Shown: piece after piece, positions 11,292-23,040 of the stretch
How positions within the stretch are numbered: position 1 is the stretch's first letter
Layout: each line of letters opens with the position of its first letter
Origin: Rheum nobile
Taxonomy: Eukaryota; Streptophyta; Magnoliopsida; Caryophyllales; Polygonaceae
Direction: 5' to 3'
Length of the DNA stretch: 64,000 nt
Assembly (NCBI GenBank): GCA_027886185.1
Contig: WOAB01000162.1
Span: 1,178,001 to 1,242,000 of the forward strand
The notes under the pieces: generated by a model
What the model was told of the DNA's origin: nothing
Databases searched by the model: none
The model's input: only the letters and a program-made list of their open reading frames with translations
Position numbers and translations under genes: made by a program

Positions 11292-12370
11292 CTGTCCATG
11301 TTTTGCAGTAGCAAGCAATTAGATCCCTAGATTTTTTCTAAGGAAAAAACTAATATATCATCACTGTAGTCATAGAGCCACAATAAGTATATACTTGAAC
11401 AAAAGAATACTTTAGTGACCAATCCTAGTCATTTCAGTAACATGTCGCAAATGCACCAAGTGCAGAGGAAAAAACATGGTAGAGGAAAAAATATGGTAAA
11501 CATAAGAAGCATCCAATTCCTAATCTTGTTACTTGAATATTGAACACCTATTCTGCAAAAAATTGCATTCAAACAAGAAAGCACACCAAGCCTCACTAAT
11601 GACTTATGAGTTATGACTTAAGTCGTTAAGTGGAATTAACAGTGCCATTTCATTTCAAGGAATTAAAACAAAGTAATCTTTACAAGGCATTCTTCAAAAT
11701 GTTCAGCATATAGCTGATAGAAGGCCAAAGCATAACCAAGATGTCATCTAGTACTAAACAAAGTAACCCTTTTCACAAATAATACAAAATCATCCAGTAC
11801 TAAACACAAAGAGCACGAGTGCAATGTCATAAGCACCAACAAACAACAATACATTAACAACTCATCTTTCAAATAGCTAAAAAAGAGCACATCACAGGTA
11901 AGCAAGAAAGTACAGCTCATATCTGACACTGATTGTTGAGGCTTGATCCTCCATTGAGAATAGGAGGCCTAGAGTAGGCATTGATCTATTATAGTTTCTT
12001 ATTTTAGGTTAAAAACATATCTCAAATCTTTATACAAGTAATCTGTTTCCTGGACACATTGATCAGGGAACCTAACAGATCAATAATTAGACATTCACGT
12101 AGAAATGAACAAGTAAACACAGTAACGGTCAAACACGAGGCGTGATCAACTCATGTTTCAAATATACAAGCTTTGATCTGAACTCATAGGTATCCATAAT
12201 CAAGCATTTAAAACAAATGGACATAGAAAAATACGTATAGAAAGAATCAAACCAGGAACAAATAATGCATCACATCATCCAACAAATACAAAATTCTTAT
12301 TGAGAAAATCTACGTAGCAAAACTGCAACTTCATAAAAAAAATTAGCAAGTCATCGTAATAGACATGTAC

Positions 12371-12454
12371 CTTGGTACCCTGAGTACGAGTAACCAGAGT
12401 CCTCCCTAAACTCATGACGCTGAACATCGAAGGAGCCTTGACATCATACCATTC
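12371..12454 (-). pseudogene. RPS3a: Captured exon of cytosolic ribosomal protein S3a (eS1)
   Basis: The 84-bp open segment encodes EWYDVKAPSMFSVMSLGRTL then VTRTQGTK. It is bounded by an ATGTCAG acceptor and an AAG|GTACAT donor. This is the N-terminal block of plant eS1/S3a (family pattern WYDxKAPSxF...GKTLVxRTQGTK), a small-subunit ribosomal protein. Only this exon is recognisable; neighbours in the CACTA interior do not supply the rest of the protein, so it is a captured fragment. Confidence 0.75.
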
Positions 12455-13369
12455 CTGACATGGAACTTCGGAGGCACTAAAAGACACAATCAAAAACATG
12501 GAAGAAATAGTGTGAGGTATGCATATTGCATGACTTTTGGAATTTTGAAGGCCATAGAAGACACAATCAATATGATCCTATGTCGGCTATTGAGAAAAAG
12601 GTTATCACAACTAGCTAAAGCATGAAACTTTTATGAAGTAGAGAAAAAGGTTATCGAAACTTATTCTACAATACCATAACTAGATAAAGGAGCAAATATT
12701 AATTGGAATGAGGCCAATAAACTAGCGCACTAACTACAGAATCAGCCATACAGTTGAAAGATTGAGCCTAGTCTTCCAAGAGGAAATTACAGTTGAAATA
12801 TTAAGATCTCTATGATCTCAAATTGGATTGTTAGATTGAATATATTGATTTCAAGTCATGGATTTATTAGGTTTATATCGAAACTTGCTCATGTATTCTA
12901 TGCTTTATATAGAACAAAAGCAGCAAGGTTACACTTGCATAGTAGCACAGCCAAGTATGCAACACACATACTCTAGACTACTTGATTTTATGAGAAAATC
13001 GTACAGGAACACTTTTTAATATAGCACACATCCATAAACTTGAAAACAAAAATAAACCCTGCAACTCAGTTTTGAATGCAAATATAAGATGATCAACAAC
13101 GCTTCCTTTCTCTTGAAAACAAAAGTGAACATTAAAATTTACAAGTTAATCTAATCTACTCGAACAAATACCAATTGGCGAGTATAATTAGGCTTCAATA
13201 ATGGCAATACTTTATCTAGGACTCGAAATTGAAAGGTTATTGGAAACTGAAATACCTTGAAATTGTTCTGGAGCAAGCAACTATTAAACAAGGGTAGAAT
13301 CTTGCAAAGTTCTTAATAAGCGCATCCCTAAATAGATAAATCTTCATTGATCGACAAACCGTGCAAGAA

Positions 13370-13736
13370 TTAAAAGTAGAGTGCATCCAAGACTAACAAA
13401 TACCGAACTTTGAGGGATCCGCCGTCGAACTTTGAGGGCTCGACCTCTGATAACCTCCACGCCTTGGTTGGAGACCTCCTTGTCGGCAGGATCTCGTTGC
13501 GCGCTGCTTGCCTAGTCACGCACTCCTCCTCCAGCGCAACGCTCACGGTAGGTATGGAAGACCACCGCACTCGCCAATCGCAACCCGTCACCGCCATTTG
13601 CGTCTGACTCCTTAACGCCAATCGCCGCCCGTCATCGCCATTTTCGACATCTGTGTTTTGTTGGTCGGTGAGAGAGAAAGAAAATTTGAAATCGGCTGTT
13701 ACTGAGGGAAATTCAGACGGGGTTAGGGTTCGAAAG
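13370..13736 (-). pseudogene. Possible captured 5' exon
   Basis: On the minus strand this GC-richer segment opens after a TTTCTCTCTCACC-type leader and reads MAVTGCDWRVRWSSIPTVSV, then EEECVTRQAARNEILPTRR. It ends near a CGG|GTATTT donor-like site. Composition contrasts with the AT-rich CACTA interior. I do not recognise the product; it could be a captured first exon or chance. Confidence 0.25.
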
Positions 13737-14044
13737 TGTAACACCCCGACTTATGTCGATACTGTCACACGTCAGTGAACTCATACGTTAACGTCGAAGT
13801 GGTTTTAATCAAAATAATTAAACTTAAATAAATGTTAATAATAATAGAGTAAATAGCAGAAGACTTTTAAATAAAATTTAATCTTTTATTAATTCCTCTC
13901 ATAAAATGATAAGACGGCAACACAACATAGTGAAATTACAATGAAAGACTTTTTAGAAAAATCTTAATTACAGCGGAAGACTTTCATAAAGTTAGGATAC
14001 TTAATTATTCCTTCTAATTAACGTGGATCTTGTATATGTCTCAA
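13737..14044 (-). mobile_element. Truncated LTR fragment inside the CACTA element
   Basis: Starts TGTAACACCCCGACTTATG and contains GTCAGTGA and CAGCGGAAGACTTT, as at the left end of LTRs B, C and F. It stops after about 300 bp where CACTA subterminal motifs resume. No second end or duplication is visible. Confidence 0.55.
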
Positions 14045-14224
14045 AAATAACCCGGATTTACAACGTATTTTCTTCTTTTTTCTCTTGTCAAATTCTTATT
14101 TAATTCGGATTTTTCAACGCCCGGGTTATATAGCTTTACCATTCTCTCATAACGGCTTTATAACTTGTAAATGGTCAGCTCGGGTTATATTCTTATGAGT
14201 TATTAACCATTTTTGGTAGTAGTG

Positions 14225-14757
14225 GATCACCACCATGTCCAGTGGTTGTATTTGCATTGGTGGTATGATCACTTTGTTGATCCACCACTTTCATGTCTCT
14301 GTGAATGGCCATGAAGTGACCCCCGACACCCTCCGGATCGACATCCCGTACTTACCTCGAGCCCACATGCTCACTTAAGCCCGTAACAGCCAGGTTAATT
14401 TGTTGAAATTCAAAGCTGGCGTCCCACTTGTTCCTTTACTTGATGCTCACCGTACCCCCACTTTTGACGAGGATAATTGATGCCGTAACTGGAATGGGAC
14501 GTTGTCCCGTGATGATAATGTTGTTGAGCCTCCTCATCAGTGGGATCACGATGAATCTTATGTTGCCTCTGCTTCCACATCCAAAGATGGTGATGTTGCG
14601 ACTTTGCAACGTCGTCTTGACGACATAGAGGCACAACGGGTTCAGGAGCGCACCATGTTTCATCAAATGTACCGCCAAGTGTTCGGGTGTGACTACGACC
14701 CGAACAACCCACCATCGCAGTAGACTGACTCTATGAGTTTCTTCCTCTGTTACTTTT
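14225..14757 (+). pseudogene. ATHILA-type env-like ORF, C-terminal part
   Basis: After the CACTA element the frame continues with TMSSGCICIGGMITLL, then TPDTLRIDIPYLPRAHMLT. It is interrupted by TAA near 14377 (probably from CAA) and TGA near 14478. After a shift it ends with TLQRRLDDIEAQRVQERTMF, YRQVFGCDYDPNNPPSQ and a TAG at 14721-14723. The coiled-coil-like tail with a downstream stop matches the end of ATHILA ORFs. Element B is inserted 34 bp after the stop. Confidence 0.72.
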
Positions 14758-17702
14758 TGTAACACCCCCAAAACTTAACCCTTTTGGAAATGTATTACCG
14801 CCAGTGACCCCAATGTTCCTTATCGAGATCACCCAAGGCTTTACCGTTTAAATACAAATCATGAAATACAATGATACAAAATGATAACCTTAATCATATA
14901 AAACACGAGTCCCGGGATTACATCCCAATCCCGAATAGGACAAACACAGAGTTTAAATAAATTACAACGGAAATCTTAAACAAGGCACAGCGGAAAACTT
15001 TTAAAAGATATTACAAAAAGGGTTGTGATCGTAATGATCACCTGCCCAAGGATCTCAACCTGATTAAAAGAAATTATTAAAAACATCGGAAAACCACCGT
15101 CGACTCCATAGTCCTTCTAGTCTTCTCATCTACACTCTATCTGATGTGCCAAATCGAACGGATGACACCAGCCCACATGCGGAGAACAAAGTTCGTGGGT
15201 TAGTCTACTTAAATAGACTAGCAAGGGTAAAAAGCAGAGTGGTTCGAGTGATCGAAACCGTTTACTATCATTGTCCCTCGAATAATAACCGAAGGGACGA
15301 TACATAACCCGGCACTTTCACGGAATAACAACAAAGGTATGCATGAGAGAAGATTCTGGAAGACTTCATCTTCACAGAAATCGACTCGAAAAGAGACTCC
15401 AAGAGATTGAGTCTTTAAGGAAATATGACAAATCTGGAATGTTTAACAGAATCAAACAACAATGATTTAAAATTTGACTGAGATGCTTCGGTTCACGACC
15501 AACCTCATCGCATACAGCGAATCCAGATCGGAAAGAGAACGTACTACATTCAAGTCGAGACGAGCTTTCCTAGCTGCACTATGACTTAGCTGCACTACTC
15601 GCCAAAGGTTTATTAATCATGTGCACTCGAGCACATATCTTATTTAATTACAAAACACACATTACTGAAACACATTAATGTTATTAAGAGCGGCACACAG
15701 CTTAAATCTCAGGGTGACAATCATGTCAACCCAAATTAAAACACACACAACCCACACGCGGGACTTAACTTTATTATGCCGAGAACCAACGGCGATTATT
15801 ATCACACCGGGTGACCTTACGTTCACCCTGATTGCACTATACAGCGCTTACAGTTTAATTATGTGCTTAACTGCACTTATCTTATTAAATTACAACACAC
15901 ACACACAGTGTTGAGGCTTTTAAGAATATTCCGAGAACACGGAAGTTATTAAGACACCGGGTGATCTTACGTTCACCCTGATTTGCACTGCCACAGCGCT
16001 TACAGTTTATTTTACAGGGTGACAGTTACGTCCACCCCAATACACTAGCTAAGTGCTTAAAACACAGGACTGCAATTAAGCTCATCCACTGGCGCTAGCA
16101 AGGCGCTTAAAACACTTCAGATCCTTACATGTGGATAAGAAGCATAGGTCATGACCCTTAAATTATTCGGCAATAACCCCGAGGAATATTATGATTTAAA
16201 GAAACGACAAATCCTTACTTGGATTAGCGTTCCCACGAATATTAAATTATAAAGAAACGACTAATCCTTACTTGGATTAGCGTTCCTACGCACATTAAGT
16301 TATAAAGAAACGACTAATCCTTACTTGGATTAGCGTTCCTACGAACACTCGTGTTAACTAAACAGTCTAACACAACAATTATCACATTAAAGCCATCCAG
16401 GCAATTAACTTAAACAAAGAGATAATAGAAACAGCTAATCCTTACTTGGATTAGTTTTCCTATTAATCCACATAAATGCCCGGAAGGCGATCACATATAA
16501 TAGCGTCGTTCTAGCAGATATACAACCTATTATATGATTTTCCAAAACAGTTTATAAAACCAATTCCAGACAAACACAGATAATCATTCCAAATTAATTA
16601 CTCAGATAAATAGCTGATAATTAATGTAAATATGGAACGATGAGCAAGAGCGAACCGCCACTTGCCTTAGTCCGCAGATCTGGAACAAAGCAGAGACAAC
16701 GGGATTCCGGGCTCGACACGCGTATAGCTCCACTAGCATAAACACCTTCGAGTCGACCCAAAAAGGAACCCTAGGTTAGATTCGACAAAAAATAGTACGA
16801 ATATACGAAAGGACGAAAGAAATCGAAGGATACGAGACCCGATCGAAGGTCTCGGAAGCCAACGCACAACTCTCGGGCAACTACCTTCACGGCCGGCCAC
16901 CAACAATTGCGGCGGTCGCCGCCACCATCACGGCGGTCGCCGCCACCATCACGGCGGTCGCCGTCTCAAGCACGGCGGGCGCCGCTCATCGGCTTCCTCC
17001 ACGGCGGCACCAAGAACTTCACGGCGGTCGCCGGCCACAACACGGCGGTCGCCGTTCCTGGCGGCGGTCGCCGTCTCCCTGGCGGCGGTCGCCGTCTCCC
17101 TGGCGGCGGTCGCCGTCGCTGAACAGAAACTTAAAAACGGACGAGAAATCTTACCCGCGATGCTCGATTTGGTTCGCCTTTCGCCTTGCTTGGCTTCTAG
17201 GCTTCTAAGGGCCTTCCAAGTCTCCTTTGGCCACCAAGAACGACACCAAACGAGCCTCCAATGATCCACGAGAGCTTTCCGAGAGAGAGAGCGTTTTTTA
17301 GAGACGAGAAATGGACAGCGTAATGGCATTTTTCACACCCTTTCTAGCTTCACCCATGCCCTCTATTTATAGGCAAAGATGAGGCTTGTTGGGAGCCAAA
17401 AAGCCTTCCAATTGTGCCCTTGGGTATTAACCCATGGTTAATCCATTTGCACCTCTTGGGCAATAACCAATTGGGTAGAGATTTGGTATTAATCTTAACT
17501 TGCGATAACAAAAGTCGTACACGAACGAGTATAGACTTCCAACAGGTCTTAACTGTATAATTCTTCACTGAGAAAAATATTACAGATACAGAGCACATTA
17601 CAAAATGTCTCCGACTTTCTGAATTAAATCCGTACTAAATGGGTGTTCGGGAAAATTCCAAAAATTCCCAGAATAATCCTTACAGAATTACGGGGTATCA
17701 CA
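14758..17702 (-). repeat. 3' LTR of element B
   Basis: 2945 bp. Contains the shared LTR core from 15142, three copies of a roughly 54-bp repeat (AAAGAAACGACTAATCCTTA) at 16197-16355, and a GC-rich CGGCGGTCGCCG array at 16905-17121. It has one more 21-bp array unit than the other B LTR. The 78-residue frame at 15678-15914 recurs in the other LTR but has no other support. Confidence 0.95.
17363..17371 (-). promoter_or_regulatory. TATA box, left LTR of element B
   Basis: TATAAATAG on the minus strand, about 245 bp upstream (element sense) of the GC-rich array; the right LTR has the equivalent TATAAATA at 29997-30004. Confidence 0.6.
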
Positions 17703-17704
17703 TC

Positions 17705-17720
17705 ACCTCCCCCTTAAAAT
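17705..17720 (-). other. Polypurine tract of element B
   Basis: Minus-strand ATTTTAAGGGGGAGGT immediately inside the left LTR; primes plus-strand DNA synthesis. The same tract is found in element C. Confidence 0.8.
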
Positions 17721-18533
17721 AAGTTTCGACCCCGAAACTTGCATTAAGCCAATGAGGATACTACCTCAACACCAATCTTACCACTTGGATCCAACATCCT
17801 TAATCACTTCATCCTTGAAATGGATCACACGAGATATCATTCTTAATTCCTTAGGATATCATTCTGAAAATGATTCATCCGCCTTAATGCTCATGGCACA
17901 AACTCACGCATGAGAGATAGCTCCTGATCTCTCCGAACAAAACTCTACAAGTTCATTCCCTTTCCTTAAGAAATCTCGGAAGAACTCAGCATATGAGATA
18001 ACGCTTACCACAGTACTCCTTAGATGTATATAGACAATTCTCCTTACTGAATCTTTAATACATCGGGATCATCAACATATCCTTAACTGCAACCTTTCCT
18101 CTTAACATGACCACTCCACAACTTAATCTTCCTCAAAGATTTGCACCTAGCCTTGTAGATGACATACTCTATGTATGAAGAAGAATCTTAGGAGTGGATT
18201 TAGATTTAAACAACAGAGTCGACCCTGGGATTAACCACATAGGGAACGAACATCTAAGTTGTCCACAAAACTTCACCACCATAAGTCCGACAGTCCTTAT
18301 CCTTACTTGGCATAAGTTGTTCTCGACACTTACGAGGTTTCGTATGAACAACTAATTCGCAATGATAACACATTCTGAAATTTTCCAAAATACGAAAACA
18401 CTTCATTAACATCCAAACATTACATTAATTGACAAAAGTCGATCAGGCAGATCTTAACACCACGGAGATTACCGACACACGTCGTTACTCCTTAATCTTA
18501 CAGAAAGTCTTAAAACAAATACAACTTAATGGA
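17721..18533. other. Untranslated 3' interior of element B
   Basis: About 800 bp between gag and the polypurine tract. No protease, reverse transcriptase or integrase motif is visible in any frame; short open frames here look random. Confidence 0.6.
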
Positions 18534-19853
18534 TCAGGGTTCTTCTCCGTTGGCTTGACTCATTATGAAGAGTCGTTGCCCTTGGCCTGAAGACCCCATA
18601 GGCGCTTTGCCTTTATTACGAGCCATAGACTGCTCAGGAGTGGATACCACTAGCCTTGGGTTCTGTCCACCTCCAACATTTGACGCCTGATAAGACTGCA
18701 TTGGTCCCTGACCCTTCAGTCTGCAGTACGATTTTATGTGGCCTTCTCTTCCACAATTATGACACATCCTCTTGTCCTTTTGGCAAACAAAACTTTTATG
18801 CCCCACTTCACCACAATTGTGGCACTGAATTGCTCCCCCGCTCCAACCTGAGCCTCTGGCAGAGTCTGACTGAGTTTTCTCGGTCTTAGCACGACCAGAC
18901 CTTTCAAACTTGGTAGGTGATGCCGGTCGTTTGAATGAACCAACCTGGCGATCCTGTTGCCCACCCTTTCCTTTAACTTGCTTCTCCCTCTTAAAGGCAG
19001 ACTCCTCCAATGTGACTTCCGTCTTGTAGGCTGCATCAACATATTGCTCTAACGTAGTACAGCCATGACGCAACATTAGAGGCTTGATCTCTGGATTCAT
19101 CCATCCATGGAAGTACCAGATCTTCTGCTCCTCGGTTGACACCTCAGGTCCAGCATACTGCATCAAGTGATTGAACTTAGCTGCGAGCTCAGTCACCTTT
19201 AACCCATCAGTCTGCGGGTACAGAAATTCCTTATGCTTCTCCTCCCTCATAGCTCGGGAAAAGAAACGATCGGTCATCTTGGTTTTGAACATGCTCCAAT
19301 TCAGCTCGGGATGTTCAGCCAGACCGGTGCTCTCCCACCATTCGCTAGCCACATCCTTGAGTTGAAGAGAGGCGATGTGCACTTTCCCAGCCTCAGTGCA
19401 ATTAATGTTCCGGAGCAACCGCTCCATATGTGAGAACCAATAGGTCACCCTGACTGGTTCTCCAGTACCGTCATAGCTGTCAGGCCTCATTGAACTCACG
19501 GCTTTTAACGCTTGCCCGTAAGTTCCTCTGTTTCTGACAACATTGATCTGAGGTACTTGCTCCACTGACTCCTCAACTTCAGGAGTATTTTGAGGAACTG
19601 GACCACCTTGAGCTTGTGGTGCAACTAGTCGCATAACATCTGTGATTGCCTGCATGACAATTCCTCGAATTGCCTCCACTACTGCAGCATCAAACAACAT
19701 CGGAGCGTTGGCCTGAGCTTGGCCATTGCCTCCCTGGTTATTGTTAAAGACAGACTCACGCTCTCCTGTAGGGTCTGCAGCATTCCTCGCATTTGGTCTA
19801 GGGTCATTACTCGGCCCAGCACCAGCACGGATAACGTTCCTTGTGTTCACCAT
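18534..19853 (-). CDS. gag: Gag protein of element B, intact
   Basis: 439-residue open frame from the ATG at 19853 (MVNTRNVIRAGAGPSNDPRP), the start conserved in elements A, A2 and C. A Pro/Gln-rich N-terminus precedes the retrotransposon gag domain (WFSHMERLLRNINCTEAGKV, WWESTGLAEHPELNWSMFK, RFFSRAMREEKHKEFLYP, KFNHLMQYAG). Two CCHC zinc knuckles follow, CHNCGEVGHKSFVC and CHNCGREGHIKSYC. The protein should form virus-like particles around the RNA. It is the only complete, uninterrupted gag in the window, although its element has no pol; TTG codons upstream extend the frame but are not needed. Confidence 0.88.
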   Translation of the reverse strand: MVNTRNVIRAGAGPSNDPRPNARNAADPTGERESVFNNNQGGNGQAQANAPMLFDAAVVEAIRGIVMQAITDVMRLVAPQAQGGPVPQNTPEVEESVEQVPQINVVRNRGTYGQALKAVSSMRPDSYDGTGEPVRVTYWFSHMERLLRNINCTEAGKVHIASLQLKDVASEWWESTGLAEHPELNWSMFKTKMTDRFFSRAMREEKHKEFLYPQTDGLKVTELAAKFNHLMQYAGPEVSTEEQKIWYFHGWMNPEIKPLMLRHGCTTLEQYVDAAYKTEVTLEESAFKREKQVKGKGGQQDRQVGSFKRPASPTKFERSGRAKTEKTQSDSARGSGWSGGAIQCHNCGEVGHKSFVCQKDKRMCHNCGREGHIKSYCRLKGQGPMQSYQASNVGGGQNPRLVVSTPEQSMARNKGKAPMGSSGQGQRLFIMSQANGEEP

Positions 19854-20290
19854 CTGTTTACCGATCAAATTCCAAGGATTTTATCACGTTAGTATCTTCT
19901 GATATACTTATTGTAATAAAATCAACTTAGAATAGATCAACTTGGTAATTTCTATTGATGAACTCAAACCGAGTTACTAGGTTCTACAACCTTAACTCCA
20001 AATGAGAGAACTGGGAATTCAAGCCTTATTGGGTATAGCGAAACCACCTTGGCTTCTCCCGGTTCCTCTGTAGAGAATAGAATGCACCCATATCATACGG
20101 GGTAACGGGGAAGGAATTAGTCTTTCTAGATATAGAAGCAAACTTACTATATCAGACCATATAGAAGATAGGACTATGAACGGTGTTTTCAAACTCTTTT
20201 CTCTTTAAAAAAATTCAGAGCCCTTCTTAAAGCATTTTCAAAAACGGATAAATGATTTATAAAAATCCAAACCCGTTTTACAACAACCTT

Positions 20291-20304
20291 TGGCTCTGAT
20301 ACCA
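20291..20304 (-). other. Primer-binding site of element B
   Basis: Minus-strand TGGTATCAGAGCCA, complementary to the 3' end of initiator tRNA-Met, four bases from the right LTR. Confidence 0.95.
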
Positions 20305-20308
20305 CAAC

Positions 20309-22440
20309 TGTAATACCCCCAAAACTTAACCCTTTTGAAAAGGTATTACCGTCAGTGACCCCAGTGTTCCTTACCGAGATCACCCAAGGCTTTACCGTTT
20401 AAATACAAATCATGAAATACAATGATACAAAATGATAACCTTAATCATATAAAACACGAGTCCCGGGATTACATCCCAATCCCGAATAGGACAAACACAG
20501 AGTTTAAATAAATTACAACGGAAATCTTAAACAAGGCACAGCGGAAAACTTTTAAAAGATATTACAAAAAGGGTTGTGATCGTAATGATCACCTGCCCAA
20601 GGATCTCAACCTGATTAAAAGAAATTATTAAAAACGTCGGAAAACCACCGTCGACTCCATAGTCCTTCTAGTCTTCTCATCTACACTCTATCTGATATGC
20701 CGAATCGAACGGATGACACCAGCCCACATGCGGAGAACAAAGTTCGTGGGTTAGTCTACTTAAATAGACTAGCAAGGGTAAAAAGCAGAGTGGTTCGAGT
20801 GATCGAAACCGTTTACTATCATTGTCCCTCGAATAATAACCGAAGGGACGATACATAACCCGACACTTTCATGGAATAACAACAAAGGTATGCATGAGAG
20901 AAGATTCTGGAAGACTTCATCTTCACAGAAATCGACTCGAAAAGAGACTCCAAGAGATTGAGTCTTTAAGGAAATATGACAAATCTGGAATGTTTAACAG
21001 AATCAAACAACAATGATTTAAAATTTGACTGAGATGCTTCGGTTCACGACCAACCTCATCGCATACATCGAATCCATATCGGAAAGAGAACGTACTACAT
21101 TCAAGTCGAGACGAGCTTTCCTAGCTGCACTACTCGCCAAAGGTTTATTAATCATGTGCACTCGGGCACATATCTTATTTAATTACAAAACACACATTAC
21201 TGAAACACATTAATGTTATTAAGAGCGGCACACAGCTTAAATCTCAGGGTGACAATCATGTCAACCCAAATTAAAACACACACAACCCACACGCGGGACT
21301 TAACTTTATTATGCCGAGAACCAACGGCGATTATTATCACACCGGGTGACCTTACGTTCACCCTGATTGCACTATACAGCGCTTACAGTTTAATTATGTG
21401 CTTAACTGCACTTATCTTATTAAATTACAACACACACACACAGTGTTGAGGCTTTTAAGAATATTCCGAGAACACGGAAGTTATTAAGACACCGGGTGAT
21501 CTTACGTTCACCCTGATTTGCACTGCCACAGCGCTTATAGTTTATTTTACAGGGTGACAGTTACGTCCACCCCAATGCACTAGCTAAGTGCTTAAAACAC
21601 AGAACTGCAATTAAGCTCATCCACTGGCGCTAGCAAGGCGCTTAAAACACTTCAGATCCTTACATGTGGATAAGAAGCATAGGTCATGACCCTTAAATTA
21701 TTCGGCAATAACCCCGAGGAATATTATGATTTAAAGAAACGACAAATCCTTACTTGGATTAGCGTTCCCACGAATATTAAATTATAAAGAAACGACTAAT
21801 CCTTACTTGGATTAGCGTTCCTACGCACATTAAGTTATAAAGAAACGACTAATCCTTACTTGGATTAGCGTTCCTACGAACACTCGTGTTAACTAAACAG
21901 TCTAATACAGCAATTATCACATTAAAGCCATCCAGGCAATTAACTTAAACAAAGAGATAATAGAAACAACTAATCCTTACTTGGATTAGTTTTCCTATTA
22001 ATCCACATAAATGCCCGGAAGACGATCACAGATAATAGCGTCGTTCTAGCAGATATACAACCTATTATATGATTTTCCAAAACAGTTTATAAAACCAATT
22101 CCAGACAAACACAGATAATCATTCCAAATTAATTACTCAGATAAACAGCTGATAATTAATGTAAATATGGAACGATGAGCAAGAGCGAACCGCCACTTGC
22201 CTTAGTCCGCAGATCTGGAACAAAGCAGAGACAACGGGATTTCGGGCTCGACATGCGTATATCTCCACTAGCATAAACACCTTCGAGTCGACCCAAAAAG
22301 GAACCCTAGGTTAGATTCGACAAAGAATAGTATGAATATACGAAAGGACGAAAGAAATCGAAGGATACGAGACCCGATCGAAGGTCTCGGAAGCCAACGC
22401 ACAACTCCCGGGCAACTATCCTTCACGGTCGGCCACCAAC
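20309..22440 (-). repeat. 5' LTR of element B, part 1 (interrupted)
   Basis: Repeats 14758-16905 closely; lacks about ten bases of a TAGCTGCACTA duplication near 21120. Ends at GGCCACCAAC where element A is inserted. Confidence 0.95.
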
Positions 22441-22857
22441 TGTAATACCCCGTAATTTTTAAGGGTATTTTGAAATTTTATTTTTCTTATGCCCGGATTG
22501 CTAGACGGATTTAATTCAGAGAAGATCGGACATTCTGTAATATGTTCTGAGCTCTGTAAAATTTTCCGAGCATTATATAATACAGTTGAAGTGTTTTCGG
22601 GGTTAATATATCGTTAGTGTATGAATATATTTAACCCGGGGTTAAAAGAACTCGTACCCATACTTTCCTCGCCCATACAAGTGCGACCTTTTAGAAAAAT
22701 CGTCATAACTTTTGATTCCATGATCCATTCAATGTGAAATTTGGAAAGATTAAAATAGACTTCTAGATCTAACTCCTCGATTTGGAATCACCTTATTTGG
22801 AGTTCGGAGCTGAGAGAACGGCCCCGTCGAAGTCAGGACGATTTCCTGATGGTCACG

Positions 22858-22892
22858 ACCGCACCCGCGGTGAGAGCATGACCGCACCCGCG
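22858..22892. promoter_or_regulatory. GC-rich motif pair upstream of the element A TATA box
   Basis: ACCGCACCCGCGGT at 22858-22871 and ACCGCACCCGCGG at 22880-22892, in AT-rich surroundings, 140-175 bp upstream of the TATA box. A second pair lies downstream at 23292-23327. Function unknown; see findings. Confidence 0.6.
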
Positions 22893-23033
22893 GCGAGCAC
22901 TGACAGCTTCGTCTTTGCGATAAGATTTCCGAAATTCTATCCTTTTGGCCACTTGGCCACTTGCTCCACTTGGCTCTTTTGCCTTGTCCCCTTGTCCCCT
23001 TCTTGTTTCCCATGAGGAGGCTCATATTTGGGC

Positions 23034-23040
23034 TATAAAA
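23034..23040 (+). promoter_or_regulatory. TATA box of element A 5' LTR
   Basis: TATAAAA in the context GGGCTATAAAAGGGGTGA; identical context in the 3' LTR (27611) and in A2 (60798), and on the other strand in element C. Confidence 0.8.

Larger units (their letters stand above)
9631..14224. mobile_element. Non-autonomous CACTA (En/Spm) transposon
   Basis: Begins CACTACTACAAAAA and ends TTTTTGGTAGTAGTG, the inverted termini of CACTA elements. It is flanked by the 3-bp duplication GAT (9628-9630 and 14225-14227). Both ends carry subterminal motifs around ATAACCCGG in both orientations: at least eight on the left between 9649 and 9950, three on the right between 14045 and 14190. In the family these bind the TnpA-type protein. 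No transposase (TnpD) reading frame is visible; the interior holds captured host exons and an LTR fragment. Removing it restores the ATHILA frame. Confidence 0.93.

Noticed and set aside
16197..16355. CRISPR-like repeat array
   Set aside because: Three direct repeats of about 54 bp without unique spacers, inside a plant LTR.
16907..17122. Pro/Arg-rich frame with repeated SPPPSRR units
   Set aside because: Translation of the GGCGGTCGCCG array of the B LTR; occurs in several frames and both strands.
15678..21449. Identical 78-residue frames at 15678-15914 and 21213-21449
   Set aside because: Both lie at the same place in the two LTRs of element B, so their identity reflects LTR identity, not selection on a protein.
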